Positions 13,131 through 26,939 of a stretch of DNA of 64,000 nt are shown here, piece by piece. The first letter of the stretch is position 1. Each line of letters starts with the position of its first letter. A program made the position numbers and the translations under genes. This DNA comes from Solenopsis invicta (lineage: Eukaryota; Arthropoda; Insecta; Hymenoptera; Formicidae): positions 21,083,548-21,147,547 of the forward strand of contig NC_052679.1 in NCBI RefSeq assembly GCF_016802725.1, written 5' to 3'. A model generated the notes under the pieces. That model was not told the DNA's origin. It saw only the letters and a program-made list of their open reading frames with translations, and did no database searches.

Positions 13131-14400
13131 CGGCTATCTTACGCTCGCCCCGCATCGCCGCGATGGTAGCAAATTCTTTCAGATCAATATCGAATATGAG
13201 CGTCGCTCAGGGTGAACGGCGAACTCCAAGAAGGCAGGGATACGTAGATGAGGGCAAGAGACGTCGCGCGTCGCGGCGAAATAATTCGCCCGTCGTAAAG
13301 GAGTGTGTATCTCTAGGCGGTTCTTTCTTCGAGGATGTTAATCCTCTCGCGCGCATCCGCGAGCGTATCGCGAATCTCTCTCTCGAAAACGAAGGGAGGG
13401 AGAAAGGGGACAGAAGTAGAAACGAAGGGAAAAGACGCGAGTTATAAAATTCGTCGAATGTGGAGTACATGAGCCGTGTCGGGGGATGAACAACACATTA
13501 GTCAAAGGCAGTTTACGTGGCCGACGAGTGCGCGGCGGCGAACGACGCGATGGTATTTGTGAGCTGTCTACCAATTTGTTTCACCGTTTGACAAATGCAT
13601 TCGGGGCCAGGACGGGCAAGTAGTTCGGCAAACTCGTCTGACGGAACGAAACGGCGCGCGGGCAGGAAAGTGGGGAAAAATAAAGTGATACGAGCGGCGG
13701 CGGGTGTAGTACGGTCGACGTGTCGGTGACGGCGACTGGGTATAGGTGGTCTGCTTGTGTAACTGCCGCTGGCGCTTTGGTAGCGCCGCTCCGCTCTGCT
13801 CTCTGCTGGTGTTGGTACCGCGCACGGCGGCGTCGTTCGTGACGAGGTACGTTCGCCGACGATGGTGGTGCTGGTGGTGGCGGCGAGCGCCGTCGTCGGA
13901 AGAGGGAACGCTGCGCGCTGGCTCGTGTTAGTCGGAGATGTCGGCGGCGGCGGCGGCGGCGGCGGTGGTGGTTGGTGGTGTGCGGCCAGCGGGGAAGGGT
14001 TTGGAGAGGGTTGGCCGAGGATGGCGGGCCGCCGCCCTGATTTGGGTTACTAAACTGTAAACAAATTCTAACTTTTTGTTCCATCGATTATCGATCGGTG
14101 CCCCGGGTGCAGGGACCTCGGCAGCACACCGACGGCGCGGCCGCGCGATGTACACGTCGCCGCCGTGAAAATACGATCGGCGACGTCGCTTCTAACGGGT
14201 GTCTCTTCCAAGATCGTCTCTAAGAAAATTTGACCTGTGAAAAATTTTGAGAACTCGACGATCTCATGCTCGGTTCGAGGAACATTGGACGTCGATGAAG
14301 GACGCGACGCGTCGATCTCGCGAGGTCTTACTCGTGCGCGAATAACTATCTTTTGCTCTGGCAACCACGTTGCATGATACCAGAAACTGTTGTTTTATAG
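13131..14400. other. GC-rich island with (GGC)n / (GGT)n low complexity
   Basis: The most CpG-dense part of the first 20 kb. It contains TGGTGG- and GGCGGC-type periodic sequence, with a pure GGC run at about 13942-13966. Open frames exist on both strands (minus 13581-14084, 167 codons; plus 13862-14053, 63 codons) because a 3-bp period keeps all phases open; they translate to poly-Arg/His or poly-Gly. It could be the GC-rich 5' end of a transcript, but no start, splice site or homology fixes this. Confidence 0.55.
13942..13966. repeat. (GGC)n trinucleotide repeat
   Basis: About eight GGC units, followed by imperfect GGT units to about 13980. Confidence 0.92.
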
Positions 14401-16650
14401 CCCCGCTTGTATTAATGCTCGTTGTGACTTCTCCACGATTCGCGCATAATAGAATTTATGTTGGCGAAGTCTGATCTTGTACTTTCCGTGTCTGATTCTT
14501 CGACTGTTCTATACACTTTCTCGATATGTTAGGTTAGATAGATGAGACTAAGATGAGCAATATCGGTTTATACTGTTCTAAAATCTGAAATAAAATTTTT
14601 AAATGCGTTTCTGTTTCAACGCATTTGAGACGCATTATTCGATGCACTTTACTTAATAAATAACAAATGTGTATGCAAAGATAATCGTAAGATAAAATTA
14701 TGTCAAAAGAATAAAAAATCTTTAGAAAATCACAATTAATAAATAATGAAAAGTAAAAAAATTTATGCTAATAAAAAAATGCATACAAAATTTATAATTT
14801 ATAAAATTTTAAAATTTTAATAGTTCCAAAAATATTTTACTATTAAAAATTTTATAAATCTATATCGACATGCATGAATCACAGTACATTATTACTTTGA
14901 AATTGTCGTTTATATTCTAAATATTAATTTAAATATTCTTATTTTAATATTATAATTATTTCAAATTGGGCGTTTATTTGCCTAATTTGTGATTAATGAC
15001 TTATCTTTTTTCAAATTACATTTCTGCGTTGCTTTTAAAATATTTTAATGACTTCACCAGTCCATTGAACCTCTAATGTGAACGACGTAAGCAATCCTTG
15101 CCGGATACTTACATATAGGATTCTTATTACGACATTTTCCTCACCGTGTCCAAATAAATGTGCCCATAGTCATAAAGACCCAACCGTTAGGATTTCGACT
15201 GTTTCGACTGGACTGCTCGAGTCTTGTCCTCTTTTCCTCCTTCTTCTCACTCTCGTCTCATCATACTTTGCCTCTCTTTCTAAGTGTTTGATTCTCGAGG
15301 TACTCTTTAGCGTCAACATGCCTTTTGACTAAATCGCGGAAGTAATCAGGTATTAAAAATAAACATATATTAACATAAAATTTATGGAGAATAAACTATC
15401 ATCAATTGAAATGAATAGCGATTCAAATTTTTTCATTTTTTAATTTTAATTAAGGAACTTGGAAAAGAAAAAACGTAATATACATGATTAAAATTGCCAG
15501 AAATAGCAGCAAGTTTTCTTTACATTTAATTCAAATTTATATAAAGTCGTCGTAATAATATTTAATTTAAAAAATATGCTTTTTCTTGTTGCTTAGATTT
15601 TTTTAGTCATCTTTTCTTACGATATGCCAAATATGGAAAAAGTAAGAAATTAACGAGCAGAAATTTTTGTTAAAAGCAAAGGGATGAGTATTCGTTTATG
15701 AGACACGGAGTAAACGTGTCGCGGTACTCGTTTGTGATAAATATAAAAATGCAAATGCGAACAGAGAGGGTGAAGAGGGAGAAGAGGTCGTGATCGTAAA
15801 CCGGCGCGACGCCAACGGAGATGCGCGTGAATCGTTCTCAACATAATTTCAGCTACGTCGAAAAAAAGACAAAAATACAACATTGGTTCAATAGATTTCG
15901 AAGATTCGAATTACTAACATGTATTACGTGATTGTTTATTAAAATCGTTACTTTTAGTTAATATATACCAAAGTTAATTAAACAGACGTCCGCGAGTCTA
16001 TAATCACTCATAACGTCACAAATTAGCTTTGATAGTTTATGTAATTATTTAAAATTACTTATAAACTCCAAGTACCTTCGAGTTATCTAAATCTAATCTT
16101 GCAACGCAATATGGCATTTCATTAAGCGATAATCTTGTGACGTATAACTGGTATTATCTAGAATACATGTTCCTTGTGTTGATTATGCCATATTATTGGA
16201 AATGCGATAGATATTATCATTCTATGAAAAGCTCTTGTATTTTCATTCAAAAATGCAAGACAAGAGTGCAACGTACTTCTCTTGAGATACTTTTAAAACG
16301 AAATTAAACTTCATTTTCCGATTCAACCAATTCCATGATAAATGAGTTTATGAAAAGTTTTACATAAAAATATAGTTTTATTAAAATATAAGATTCACTA
16401 TTTTAAAAAGTAATTTTTTCATAATTATTTAATTCTGTCATTTTAAGTAATGTTATAATTATTGTAAATATATTTTTAATAATATTAATCAGTGTAAGCT
16501 CTTATTTATACACAAAAAAAATAAATAAAATTGATAATATGATTAATTATTATGGAATGTTTGCTTGATTTTAATTTTATGTTAACATGTTCTTTAATCT
16601 TTATTTTTAATTCCTTTCGTTTGCCCGACATATGACATCGCAATTAGGAC
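14401..16650. other. long AT-rich block, no gene
   Basis: A strongly AT-rich stretch, especially 14580-15060 and 16320-16610. A 10-base word AATATGGCAT near 16108-16119 recurs inverted about 80 bases later, but the similarity does not extend into a convincing terminal repeat. No open frame of interest. Confidence 0.55.
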
Positions 16651-19600
16651 AACAATCAAAAAATATCTTCTTCTTCGTTTTCGAATCTTCTTGGCTTTCG
16701 CTTTAAGAGAAAATGTAGAGAGAGAATACGGAATGGGATATACCGCTACCGTGTAATCGAAGCTGAAACCGGATTGGACAAGGAGAATGTGCCACCGTGG
16801 AGACCTCACGCCGAGAGAAGCTCGGTGTGTCTTAATCGTCTAGACGAAGGCGCGATATCAGGTTCGCAATTTGTCCCGTCTTGGATAAACCAGGTAGAGA
16901 TATGGCGCCGATTAAAGCACAATATAATTACAAAACACATAGCCAAGGATAATAACGAATAATGCTAACGAGTTGCCAGTCGCGAACGAATTTCTAGACG
17001 CCTTAAACATTTAATAATTTTCGTATATACGGCATGTACGAGCGCGAGTGACAGTTTATAGAATCGTAAAAATTTTCAACTATGTTTCGCAATGTGTACG
17101 CGCGACTAACGCATTAATAACAATTACAGTCATGGAGGTAAATCAACTGCATTCAGGTAATCTCAAAACCTCGAGCACGGGAATAAAATAAGATCGAGCA
17201 CCGAGAGACGCTTCCTTTCGTGATTGTTATTTTTTTTCAGCGCAGCGTGAGGCGCATTGTACGATGAATTCGAGACCCTACCGCTCACTTTCGCTCTCTT
17301 TGATGATTGAGCCATTCTTACTAAGCTCGAGGAACCAAAGTACCCTCTTCCTTCCTCCTCTACTCTCCTCAATGGGACACAATGTCCAAATGACTATTCA
17401 AATGAGGCCCATGATCGTGAGGCGCTTTGACATTTGTTTTCAGAATATGACAGCTACGGGTCGCACAAGCGGATTAACGTTTACTTATTTCTTCCAAGCG
17501 ATTTCTCAAAAGATTCAAGCAGTCGTGTTTGTCACGTTTTTCGCTCACTATTGTGTCTAACATACCAAAATCCGCTCAATCAACGCGACAATGCCTCAAA
17601 CCACGTGACCGAGCTGATACACGTTCAGATTTCTGACTTTATAAAATGGATAAATAAAAAAGCGATTTCTCAGAAGAAGATTATGAACGGCTACTTCCTA
17701 TGTTTACAGAATATGAATATTTTTGAACAGCATTTATTTAACAGATGCCAGCTTAACCTGAGCGGCTCGAACAAAATTTCTTAATTTAATAAAATAATAT
17801 AACTTTGTTGTTATAATTTTTTCTTCCTAATAGACGATGAATAAATATATGTATACACGTAGTATATGTAATTCCAACAGCGACTGACAGTCGCTAAGCA
17901 ATAGAAAATACCGTCTGATATTAATACTCAATTCTCAACAGACAGCTATGTCAATACGTTTGTCAATGGAGACGTGTAGTCGGATCAGGAAAAAATATTA
18001 AAACCGGAAAGGAAAGAAGAGATTTCGTCGCCATAAGCTGATTAACTCGAAACTCGAACCGGTGTTTATTCAATTCGGTGTGATTCAGACTCTACGTATG
18101 TCGAAACAAAGAATCGATCCTTTTAACGATCAGTTTATTTATTTATTTTTGTTTTTTGCAATTCGTAGTAAAATTGTTTTTATTAATCCATGAAAAATAC
18201 CGTTAAATATTTTTTGTTTCAAAGGAACGCAATATACTAATATTTTCATTTCGTTTTTATTTTATGCCTGAAAAGACGCTTATTTGAATACGCTTACGTA
18301 GACTATGAGCCATTATTATTGTGAGTTTACGACTACGCGTAATACGCTCGTATCGGATCAGCGAGAGACAAAGCGCGTTCATTAATACGCATTATTCTTT
18401 CCTGACTATTCGTGATGCAGATGAAATTATGGAAAGGTGTCTACTCCTTACGAAACCCTTCCGAATAATGTTACGAGAGACGAGCGATGATGACGACGCT
18501 GTACGCATTGCATAATCAAATCGCCGAATACTCCTAGCGCGACATCGAGGTCATTCACATCCAGTGTACTCCGTAGCATTCTCTAAGTGCTTCGAGACTC
18601 TTTGCAGCGGATAAGTGCAGGCACTTGTGATGTATCATTAAATTATAGCCCATATCGCTTTCGCTAATAACCTTATTAGTAATTGAGAGAACCTAAGAGC
18701 AAGAGCTACTTCTATTTTTAAAGAAAATTCAAAGTATTATTATAAGGTATTATTACAAAATATTGTTATACAGAAACTACCTTTATTAAATAATACTCTC
18801 GAAAAAAACAAACTTTTCTTTGATTGTTTCTTAGACATTTTATTAATAAGATTGTTCAAGACGGGTGGGTATAGCTGGATACTTCAAGTATTAGAACAAA
18901 AAGAATGGATAAATTCTATTAAAACCGTTTAATACTATATCTCACAAAGTTTATTGTGGCAAGCTTAAGAAATGTCAAAATAAGACGGTGCATGTTCGAT
19001 CGTTCAGTAAGCCGAGGAAGGCATTTCCTTTCACGTAAAATAACTTAGAAAATGGTCAACGATAACCAAAGGTCGAAGAAACAATCGAATTCTATAACGA
19101 GCTCTGTTGTATACTGCTCTACAAGAATTCGCTATTACCTCTTTCTCTCTAACGAGGAGCCAGCACGAATTTATGCGTCGGGGCGGGAGCAACAGCGAAA
19201 AATGGATGGACATTCGTCCGTCCACTGCGTATTCGCTGATGCGACGAAACACATTCTCGATTCCGCTTCGTAAAAAGCCGTGCGACAAGAACAAAACCTA
19301 AGGAGTCACGGCCTGACACACCTACGTCCGTCGTAGTTAAACGAAGATCTCGTCCTATTATAACGCTTCGATAATCTCCTTCCATTCCACTTAGCAGAAA
19401 ATAAATACCGCGTCGAGGAACTGTAATTACTCCTTGCAGAAATCGGCGAACGCCCCCTCGTGCCTCGTAGGCACGAAAATATCATTTTTGTCGGGCCGAT
19501 GGGGGGCGTCGAAAGATATTAGCGAGCACGTATGCCGCCCCTTTCTGCGTTCCCCAATATACGCAGCGAACTGCGAGGCGACGAATATAAAACCTGCCGG

Positions 19601-20700
19601 CCACGACGCGCTGCGATGCGCTGCGTTCCCTCGTTCCCCACGGTACACGACTAATGGCCGGCAACGGTTTTGCAAAGTGAAAGAAGCGGCGGCGGCGGCG
19701 ACGACGGGGCCGAATCGTCGAACGTCAGTCCGCGTAAATTGTCTAATTTAGACGCAGGGCCAGACGGGTCGCCGTTTCTTAGAGACGACGATCGGCGAAG
19801 AACGGGGGATCGTTAGGCTACCGGTGAGGAGAACCTCGCGCCGCATCCTTCCTCTCGAAACTCGCCGAGCGTAAAAAGTAAGCGACGTGGAAACGTATAC
19901 AGAAATTACACGAAATGGCAATATATATTGCCATGTGTATACCGGCGACCGTAAAATGCGTGCAATCGAAAGAGTACCGCGCAAAGTGTGAAATCATAAT
20001 ACATTAGCCTGCACCAAGTGCCGCATCAAGTGAAGCGTACCATGTTTTTCCTTTGGCCAGAGTGAAACACGAGGAACAAGATTTTCGAATTTCACCGTCG
20101 TTCTCGCGAGAGTTATCAGAAAAATATACAACGAGAGAGCGGTAAGCGTCCGTCCGTCTCACGATAATGCACGTAAGTAGGCTTCGTACCGACTCACGTA
20201 CGGTTTTCGTTTCGTGGCGAAATAACGAGCAACGAGATAACAACAAAGATGCTGTTATCCGTCCGGGGCAAGACAAACGAGAGAAAGAAGCGGCGCAGCC
20301 AGAGCGACTCGCGAGAACAGTGAATTTACTGACATCGCGTTTTGCACCGTTACCATATACGAGTATACGCGCGCGGTTGTGAGGATAACAGTAGCTCGTG
20401 TATTCGTATATGGCGTACAGATTCTGACATGTCTACCACTTGGCGTGGACGAGCAAATGAGTAAGCGTGCGACTACGCGGGTCTGCCGTACCTACTGAAC
20501 CTCACCGAGCCGGAGTAATTTGCGGCACGCGAGGTTTGCATCGGCCTCGGGCCCTCGCCACGCGCCACTCGTTCCCCGCACGGAGCACGGTGGCTCGGAT
20601 GTTCCGTGCCACCTCGATCACGCATCGCTTTCACAGTGCGCCTTAGGGTTGCCAATTCCGGAAACTTATGAGGAACCTCTCAAGAGGGATGTCGGCTCAA
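16651..20700. other. mixed to CpG-rich sequence, no supported gene
   Basis: Moderately CpG-rich to about 18600, AT-rich to 18960, then CpG-rich to 20650. Opposing frames pile up at 19031-19301 and 19427-19751 without motifs. A short (GGC)n run lies at 19685-19697. The 116-codon plus frame at 17434-17784 runs through ordinary sequence but shows no domain, and I could not place it in a gene model. Confidence 0.5.
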
Positions 20701-21280
20701 AAACGCAAATAAGAAAGCAGATTGAAATGAGAAATTATTAAGAATAGCTTACAATCAGAAATATGTTTGTCAATCGTTTGAATAACTGTAGAAATTATGT
20801 AGAGTATTAGAATCATTATCGAACTATTGAACGAGATTGCATGTATTTATCAAAATATTTATAAAATTTATTTTACACAGCGAAAAATATTTTGTATTTT
20901 TGTTGCAATTTTTTTGGTGCACTTTCAAAATACCCGAGTGGTAATTTAATATAATGTGATTGCATTATTTGAATATTTTAAATTATATTCAAATTTTTAA
21001 TGTTAAAATAATACGATTTAAGTGAACAAATAACATTTTTTACATGACATTTGTATTACCTCCTACATTCATATCTTGTTAAATTAAAATAAAATAAAAA
21101 ATTTGAGCGAACATGCAAAATATGTGAAATTTTATTGTGTAAGAGAACATTCATGAGCGCGTTTTATATCGCGTTTTTGTGCTCATTATAAATTACAATT
21201 AAATTATCTGCTCTTCTGATCACTAGAGAATGAATTCTTTCACGTCTTAACATGTAATGTATTTGCAACCGCAAATTTCA
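20701..21280. other. AT-rich spacer
   Basis: AT-rich with no frame above 60 codons, no array and no clear inverted repeat. Confidence 0.5.
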
Positions 21281-21672
21281 TTCATTGTTACGCATCGTGG
21301 CTCTATACAAATACATGAATGTAGCGATAATTACGACAAGTCAATTCGCTCCCCTAGTCTCAACGGGCTCACCCCCTTGGCTTATTATTGAATGTCACAG
21401 GGGTCGCCGAGCGCCAAGAAGATCTAATTCGTGGCGGAAGGATAAGCGGCTTCGGGGATCAGGAGGGCGTTGACGTGCGAGGCTTTGGAGGGTAAACAGT
21501 TTGACAGGACGCCATAGTATTTCTATGGGGGTTCCCGGTAACCAAAAGTTTTGTGCTGTATAGCAACCTCATAAATATGTACGAATGCGCGCGTATATCA
21601 AGCGTAAAGGGTTAAAGTCTTTGTGGCGATGTCTTTTGCAGCAGGACGAGTCGTAGATCGATCAACGTACCC

Positions 21673-21680
21673 TATAAATA
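21673..21680 (+). promoter_or_regulatory. candidate TATA box
   Basis: TATAAATA followed by a GG-containing segment, with a CTCACACTCG sequence about 25-35 bases downstream where an insect initiator would lie. The first ATG after it, at 21722, opens only 12 codons with a hydrophobic end before a stop. Spacing fits an RNA polymerase II core promoter, but TATA-like words are common in AT-rich DNA and no gene is visible downstream. Confidence 0.2.
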
Positions 21681-22591
21681 CGGTTTTATTCTCACACTCG
21701 TCCCATTTCTCCCTTTAGACGATGCACAAAGGCGTATACGGTTTCCTTGTGGTTGTTTGATAAATATAACCAGTATAATACTATAAATAAATATAACAGC
21801 GTAGTACAGATATCTCTCGTTCGCAACTCTGCAAGTGATTGGAAAACTTTTTACGTTCGATTGACTGTTTGATACCTGAATGAGCCTATGGCGATAAAGA
21901 CGGTGTGATAACGATAAAAGCTAATAGGCACGGTACCTATGATTGAAAATATAGTGCGTCTTAAAGCGGAAGAACAGGGATCTCACGCACAGAGACTTCG
22001 GACTCGGCAGCGCGTTGTACAATAATTTCGGACGATTCGTATCGGTTCTCGTGGATACGTATGAAATCGGATGAAAACCACTGCGCGGCTGGATGAGCCG
22101 CGTGGCCGCGGAAGATAACCGACAGAGCTTAATTGTTTCTGGTCTGACGACTTTCTATGCAGTCTGCAATACGCAGCAGCCAGAAGGTGCGCCTTTGTTC
22201 ATCGAATCGAAGGCAAAATTTGCACGCACCACCGACTGCGAGGGAGCAGTCCTCCTACAATTTTTGCACGAGACGCGAAAACACTCGTCCGCGATCGTTC
22301 CTCAAATTTTCATTCGCTCCGAGCACTAATGGGCATCATTAGCGTTTCGTTTGCGTCGTTCTGCGTTCCGACGTCTAGATCCGGACAGATCGTTCGTCCA
22401 TCAATCTTAGCCGCCCTTCTCGCCGATACCGAGAGGCGTCTTCTGGCTGCATTCCACAAAATATCGTCGAACGTTGCACGGATGAATTCCCCTGCCGTGG
22501 GAGGATTTAATTATCAGCGTAGAAACGAGAGTATTCCCGCTTCTTGATGCTTGGCAGGACCGTATACATGCGGATATTCGCGCCAAGTTAC

Positions 22592-22624
22592 CGTCGGAAT
22601 TATCGCAGCGTCGGAATTATCGCA
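22592..22624. repeat. 17-bp tandem duplication
   Basis: CGTCGGAATTATCGCA occurs twice in direct succession, a short recent-looking duplication in unique CpG-rich sequence. Confidence 0.85.
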
Positions 22625-22750
22625 CCCCGAGGTGTACTCGCTAAGTGCGCTAGGTACCCGACTCGCCGCTGTGTTATTGAGCTGCGCAATGATTTAACGT
22701 TGATTGAGTATCTCTCCGAATATGGTCGCGCGTTTGCCTCCAGCTAACCG

Positions 22751-22977
22751 AGTTAATGAAATTACCTTACTGCACGGTGGCGTACATACAGATACATAAA
22801 CGGACTTCAGAACTCGAGTATTCGCTACGCACGCTTATTCCTCCTTATCATTGGATTAATACTATCTGTCGTTTATTGGACATTATTAAATTGCTTTGGA
22901 TACAACAAAACATGTAATATGACTCTGTCAGTAATAAAAGCTAGCAATTAATAATATGTCTTTCACAGTTTATGTCC

Positions 22978-23008
<31 letters not shown>

Positions 23009-25200
23009 ACGCTCTTTCAGATAGTAATTTTAAAGATATTAAATATTCGGAGCGATCTCTGAGTCTCCTTAGGCTATGATTACTTTTTCATCGAAATTGC
23101 ATAATAAAGAATTCTTGAAGTTACTGAATAATCTGTATGAGCTCCAAGAGAGTCTATTAAGCTTCCCGTTTATCTTCTATCGGCCGATCATTATAAGTAA
23201 AACTGTAGTGATGCTCCGAACATTGTTATTATCTAGACGTAATCCGCGACATAATGGAGACGTTTAGGAGAGTATTACCAAGCCATGAATGCAGACCTAA
23301 TTACTATATAAATTGCTGAAACATCGCAGTTATGCGCGAATAATGAAAAGACGGCCGCCGAAACCGGCCCAACATTTTGGCGCCTATAATAATCACCCTA
23401 CGATCATCCTTTTCTTTCTTGATTTTTTTCTTCAGCTTAAATCGTATTCCCGAGTGACGTCTCAACAGAATTTATTAATTTCTTTTCTATATATCTCTAA
23501 GCTATATATCTCTATATGTAATCCATAAACTTGTATATAAAACTTAACATCATAGATTTTCGGAGTTTCAGAGGATATTGATGCGTCGATAAGAAAATGA
23601 GTAAGTACGCGTTCGAAATCTTTGCAAATAATATACGATATAAAAGTTTACGATTGTTTTTATAGATGTACGCACGCACGAGGGATACTAACGTGACGCT
23701 TATTTTATAGAGGCGCGTCGGCGCCTTTCTTCTCTTAGGGGACCAGTGACGCGGAGTCAGTTGGGCGTGGATCGAAGTCTCCTTTTCTTTTCTGCCCTTC
23801 TAAGAGAGTCTAGCCGGATCGCGTGCCTTTACCGAGAATGAATACATATAGCCTCCTCCAAGTAAATGGCCACGTGTGGCGACTTACCACGTTTACATGC
23901 ATGTAAAAAAATTGCTTGAATATGCACGAGGATTTCACTTAGCATTGGATCTTACTATAGAACAAATTTGTTACGGAGTTATAATTTAATTTTGCTTAGG
24001 TGGAAATGTATATTTTTAACTTTTAAATGTTATCAAACTTTTTTTTAGCGTCCAAAGAACATTTAGAAATTTTTATTTGAGTTAAATTTATAAGACACAG
24101 ATGGCAAAATTTCTACTTTCTATTTTAAATGAAATTTATGTTAGCAGAGTTTATATTTAAGATATAAGAATTTATATTTACACAAAGATATTTAAACTAA
24201 AAATTATATAATAACAAAACTTGCTATTTAACCAAATGAAAAAAAACAAGTCTAACGTTATTTCAAAAAATCAATCTGTTCAAAGAATATTCTTTAAAGA
24301 AAGCGGCGATAGTTTCGGGACACTCTGTATATTGTGCCGGCAAGCAATACAAGATAAAAGGCAGCATAACAGAAGCGAAAAAATCAACTGGAATTTGGAG
24401 GCACAATAACCGAGTAACAACCCTTGCCAAGCAGAATATCGGGGATTAAAATACGAGGAAGTAAAGTTCGGGGGGGAACCGGGAAGAATTCCAATTCAGA
24501 TAACGTACCTCTGACATCGACGATACGTGCTGAATTTTCCCCGACCAAAGTCTGTCTATAATGTCGGGAATTTACAGACAGAGAGTATAAAGAGGAGGGA
24601 GGGGGGACGATACTGAAATGACTCCACCGTATCCCGCGAATGGGGGCAAACGACGTTTATTGCACTACTCGTAACGTGGGAAAAACAATTTAAAGTATAC
24701 TGCGCCACAGTATAGATACGCAATGTGTACGCTAGTATTACTGTACCAACGATTTTAAAGTTTTCAGTCGGGTCTGATAGTAACCTCATGAGTTTACAAT
24801 CGATAAGACGTCAAGAGGAGAAAACGGCAGTGGCAAAGACAGCGAAATGATACGAAATAAGAGAACGTCAGAATATTTAATGTCTAGACAGATTTCTCAA
24901 ATAATTCTTTTTCTTCTACTAAATAGTGATACAGAAATTGAAATAGCAAAAATATGTATATTGAATGTAACGTAGTCTAATCCATTATATGAACTTAAAA
25001 TAAAATTTGTCTAAACTGAAATATGAAGTAATGTACAATTGTCAATACATTTGATATGATCAATGTATTATAGTCATAAAAGAACTTTCGTTATGAGCAA
25101 TTTGTCTGAAAGGCAATTCTTTGTATAGTAAATAAGAAATCAATATTATCTAATTAATACAGCGATTTAATTATTTAATTCATTTCACTTTTATTATTCG
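22751..25200. other. AT-rich block with CT microsatellite, no gene
   Basis: Includes the CT tract at 22985-23008 and a CTATATATCTCT-type near-tandem at about 23490-23520. A G-rich purine tract with possible four-stranded potential lies at about 24590-24610. No open frame with features. Confidence 0.5.
22985..23008. repeat. (TC)n microsatellite
   Basis: About 24 bases of uninterrupted TC repeats. Confidence 0.95.
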
Positions 25201-26939
25201 CTTGCTCAATAATGGCGCTTATCTGTACGAGGTGTGCGCCAACTGCCATCGTGGCAGAGAATAAAATCCGAGGTAGGTAGCCACGAGGCACGAACGTGGC
25301 TTTCTTCGGAGAAGGCGGCTCTTCTTAGCTCAGTCATAACTAACCGAGGCTTGAGCATCGTGCGCGCCTCCTCCAACTCTTTCTCCACCTTCTCGGTGCT
25401 CGTACCTTTGCCGCGCTAAGGCTGTAAACATTTTGGCACCGCGATGCAAGAACAATAATTTAGTAGGCTCACGGGGTTCCGCTCGTTGCGGCGCGGGATC
25501 TCTTTTGCCGGCACGACGACCAACCACGGATGTACAAGACGTGGCTACGTCGGGGTGCTTGTAACGCGCCGCGAAACGCGCGCGCCACACGACGTTGGGT
25601 TGTCGATTTTTGCGAAACGGCGCGTCGTCGGCCGCCAGGAGGTCGTTGACTGGCCGATTCTCACCGGGAAGGCGTAAGGCTATTCGGGCAGGACGATAAT
25701 TAGCAGTAAATCACGAGGGGATGCGTGCGCGTACAGCACGTGGCCCTCGTACTCCGTAAAACACAAGGGTGGCGAAATTATAATAATCGCGCCGCAAGAA
25801 AAATGTCGGAGAGAGAGAGAGAGAGAAAGAGTCGTGCGTTTAAATCTTAAACAGGCGAGAGTCTTCGAAGATATATTGCCTACTTTCCTTAATCACCCTT
25901 TGCTTTTCGACAAATCTAATTAATAATAGAAAATCTAATTGAGTAATAAATTCTAATGCACACAAAATAATATATTTAATCTAATGCCAAAAAAGAAAGA
26001 AAAAAAATATATAAAGATAAATACGGATACACTATGCGTGGCTAAATATAATATATGCTGTCGTAGTCGTCTGGATATAATGCGCCGGTACAAATGAGCG
26101 TTGCAATGTAAGAGATGAGAGTAAAACTTAGCGAGAGCGCCGACTATTTCTCAAAACTTCCAGAACGCACTCTATTGCTTTTCACGACATCATATATATT
26201 TCAAATTAGAACACAATAGCGTATTGATATTTCATCGTGTCCATGTGAGACAACTTTCTATTCCTATAAGCTATAGCCAAGTGTTTACGGATATGAGAAA
26301 TACAATAAATTTTACTGAACATTCAAGGACGTTAATACTCGAGAAACATGTACTTGCATTGGGTCCACTTTTTTTATGCGGCATCTATCATAACATGATA
26401 ATTTCGAGACAGAACAGACAAAGCTGGCGATTCATTTCTATCAGGCTCTAACGCGATAAAATATTCAAAATATTTTACAGATGATATTAATATTTGTGTA
26501 AGATATTCGATAAGATACACTTATCAGATAAATCTGCTATTGTACAGTAATTATCGCAAATGCGATAAATTGGGATTAGCATTCGTCAGGGACGAACAAG
26601 AGTAACCCTGAAATTAGATCAGTACGGCTTCTCGCGTGTAACAGCGCAATGTTGATCCCGATTTAATTAACACACACACGTACACACTAAAAGGAAATAA
26701 GTGATTTCCCGTTAATTGCGCTACAACAAAACCACTTATGATCACCGAGACCGCAAAGGGAACGGCGACGAGGAGGAAGAAAAACGTCCGGTAGAACCGC
26801 AGGCTTGATGCAGGTAGGCATATATGTGCATCCATACGTCTGCGCGTTATGGGACCCCGTATAGCCTAGCGGTGCGTTATTATTTTTAAGACTGCATGGA
26901 TTGAATTTTTATAGGGCTGTTGGCATACGCTTAGCGGGT
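25201..26939. other. CpG-rich patch then AT-rich sequence, no gene
   Basis: 25210-25830 is CpG-rich with opposing frames (25206-25388 minus, 25234-25419 plus, 25330-25590 minus, 25486-25677 plus) that share DNA and lack motifs. The remainder is AT-rich. Confidence 0.5.
25809..25826. repeat. (GA)n microsatellite
   Basis: About 18 bases of GA repeats at the edge of a CpG-rich block. Confidence 0.93.

Larger units (their letters stand above)
21281..22750. other. CpG-rich block, no supported gene
   Basis: Overlapping frames at 22093-22342, 22329-22547 and 22544-22747 show no domain. A TATA-like site lies at 21673-21680. A 17-bp tandem duplication lies at 22592-22624. Confidence 0.45.

Noticed and set aside
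13581..14084. 167-codon minus-strand frame
   Set aside because: Arg/His/Pro low complexity caused by GCC/ACC repeats; the plus strand is open as well.
14527..14538. GTTAGGTTAG, telomere-like TTAGG repeat
   Set aside because: Only two units; not an array.
16108..16197. Inverted AATATGGCAT / ATGCCATATT pair as a MITE
   Set aside because: Similarity is limited to about 10 bases and does not extend in either direction.
23911..23930. ATTGCTTGAATATGCACGAG, similar to the insect microRNA miR-137
   Set aside because: The 5' base of the seed region and several internal bases differ, and there is no surrounding stem that would make a precursor.
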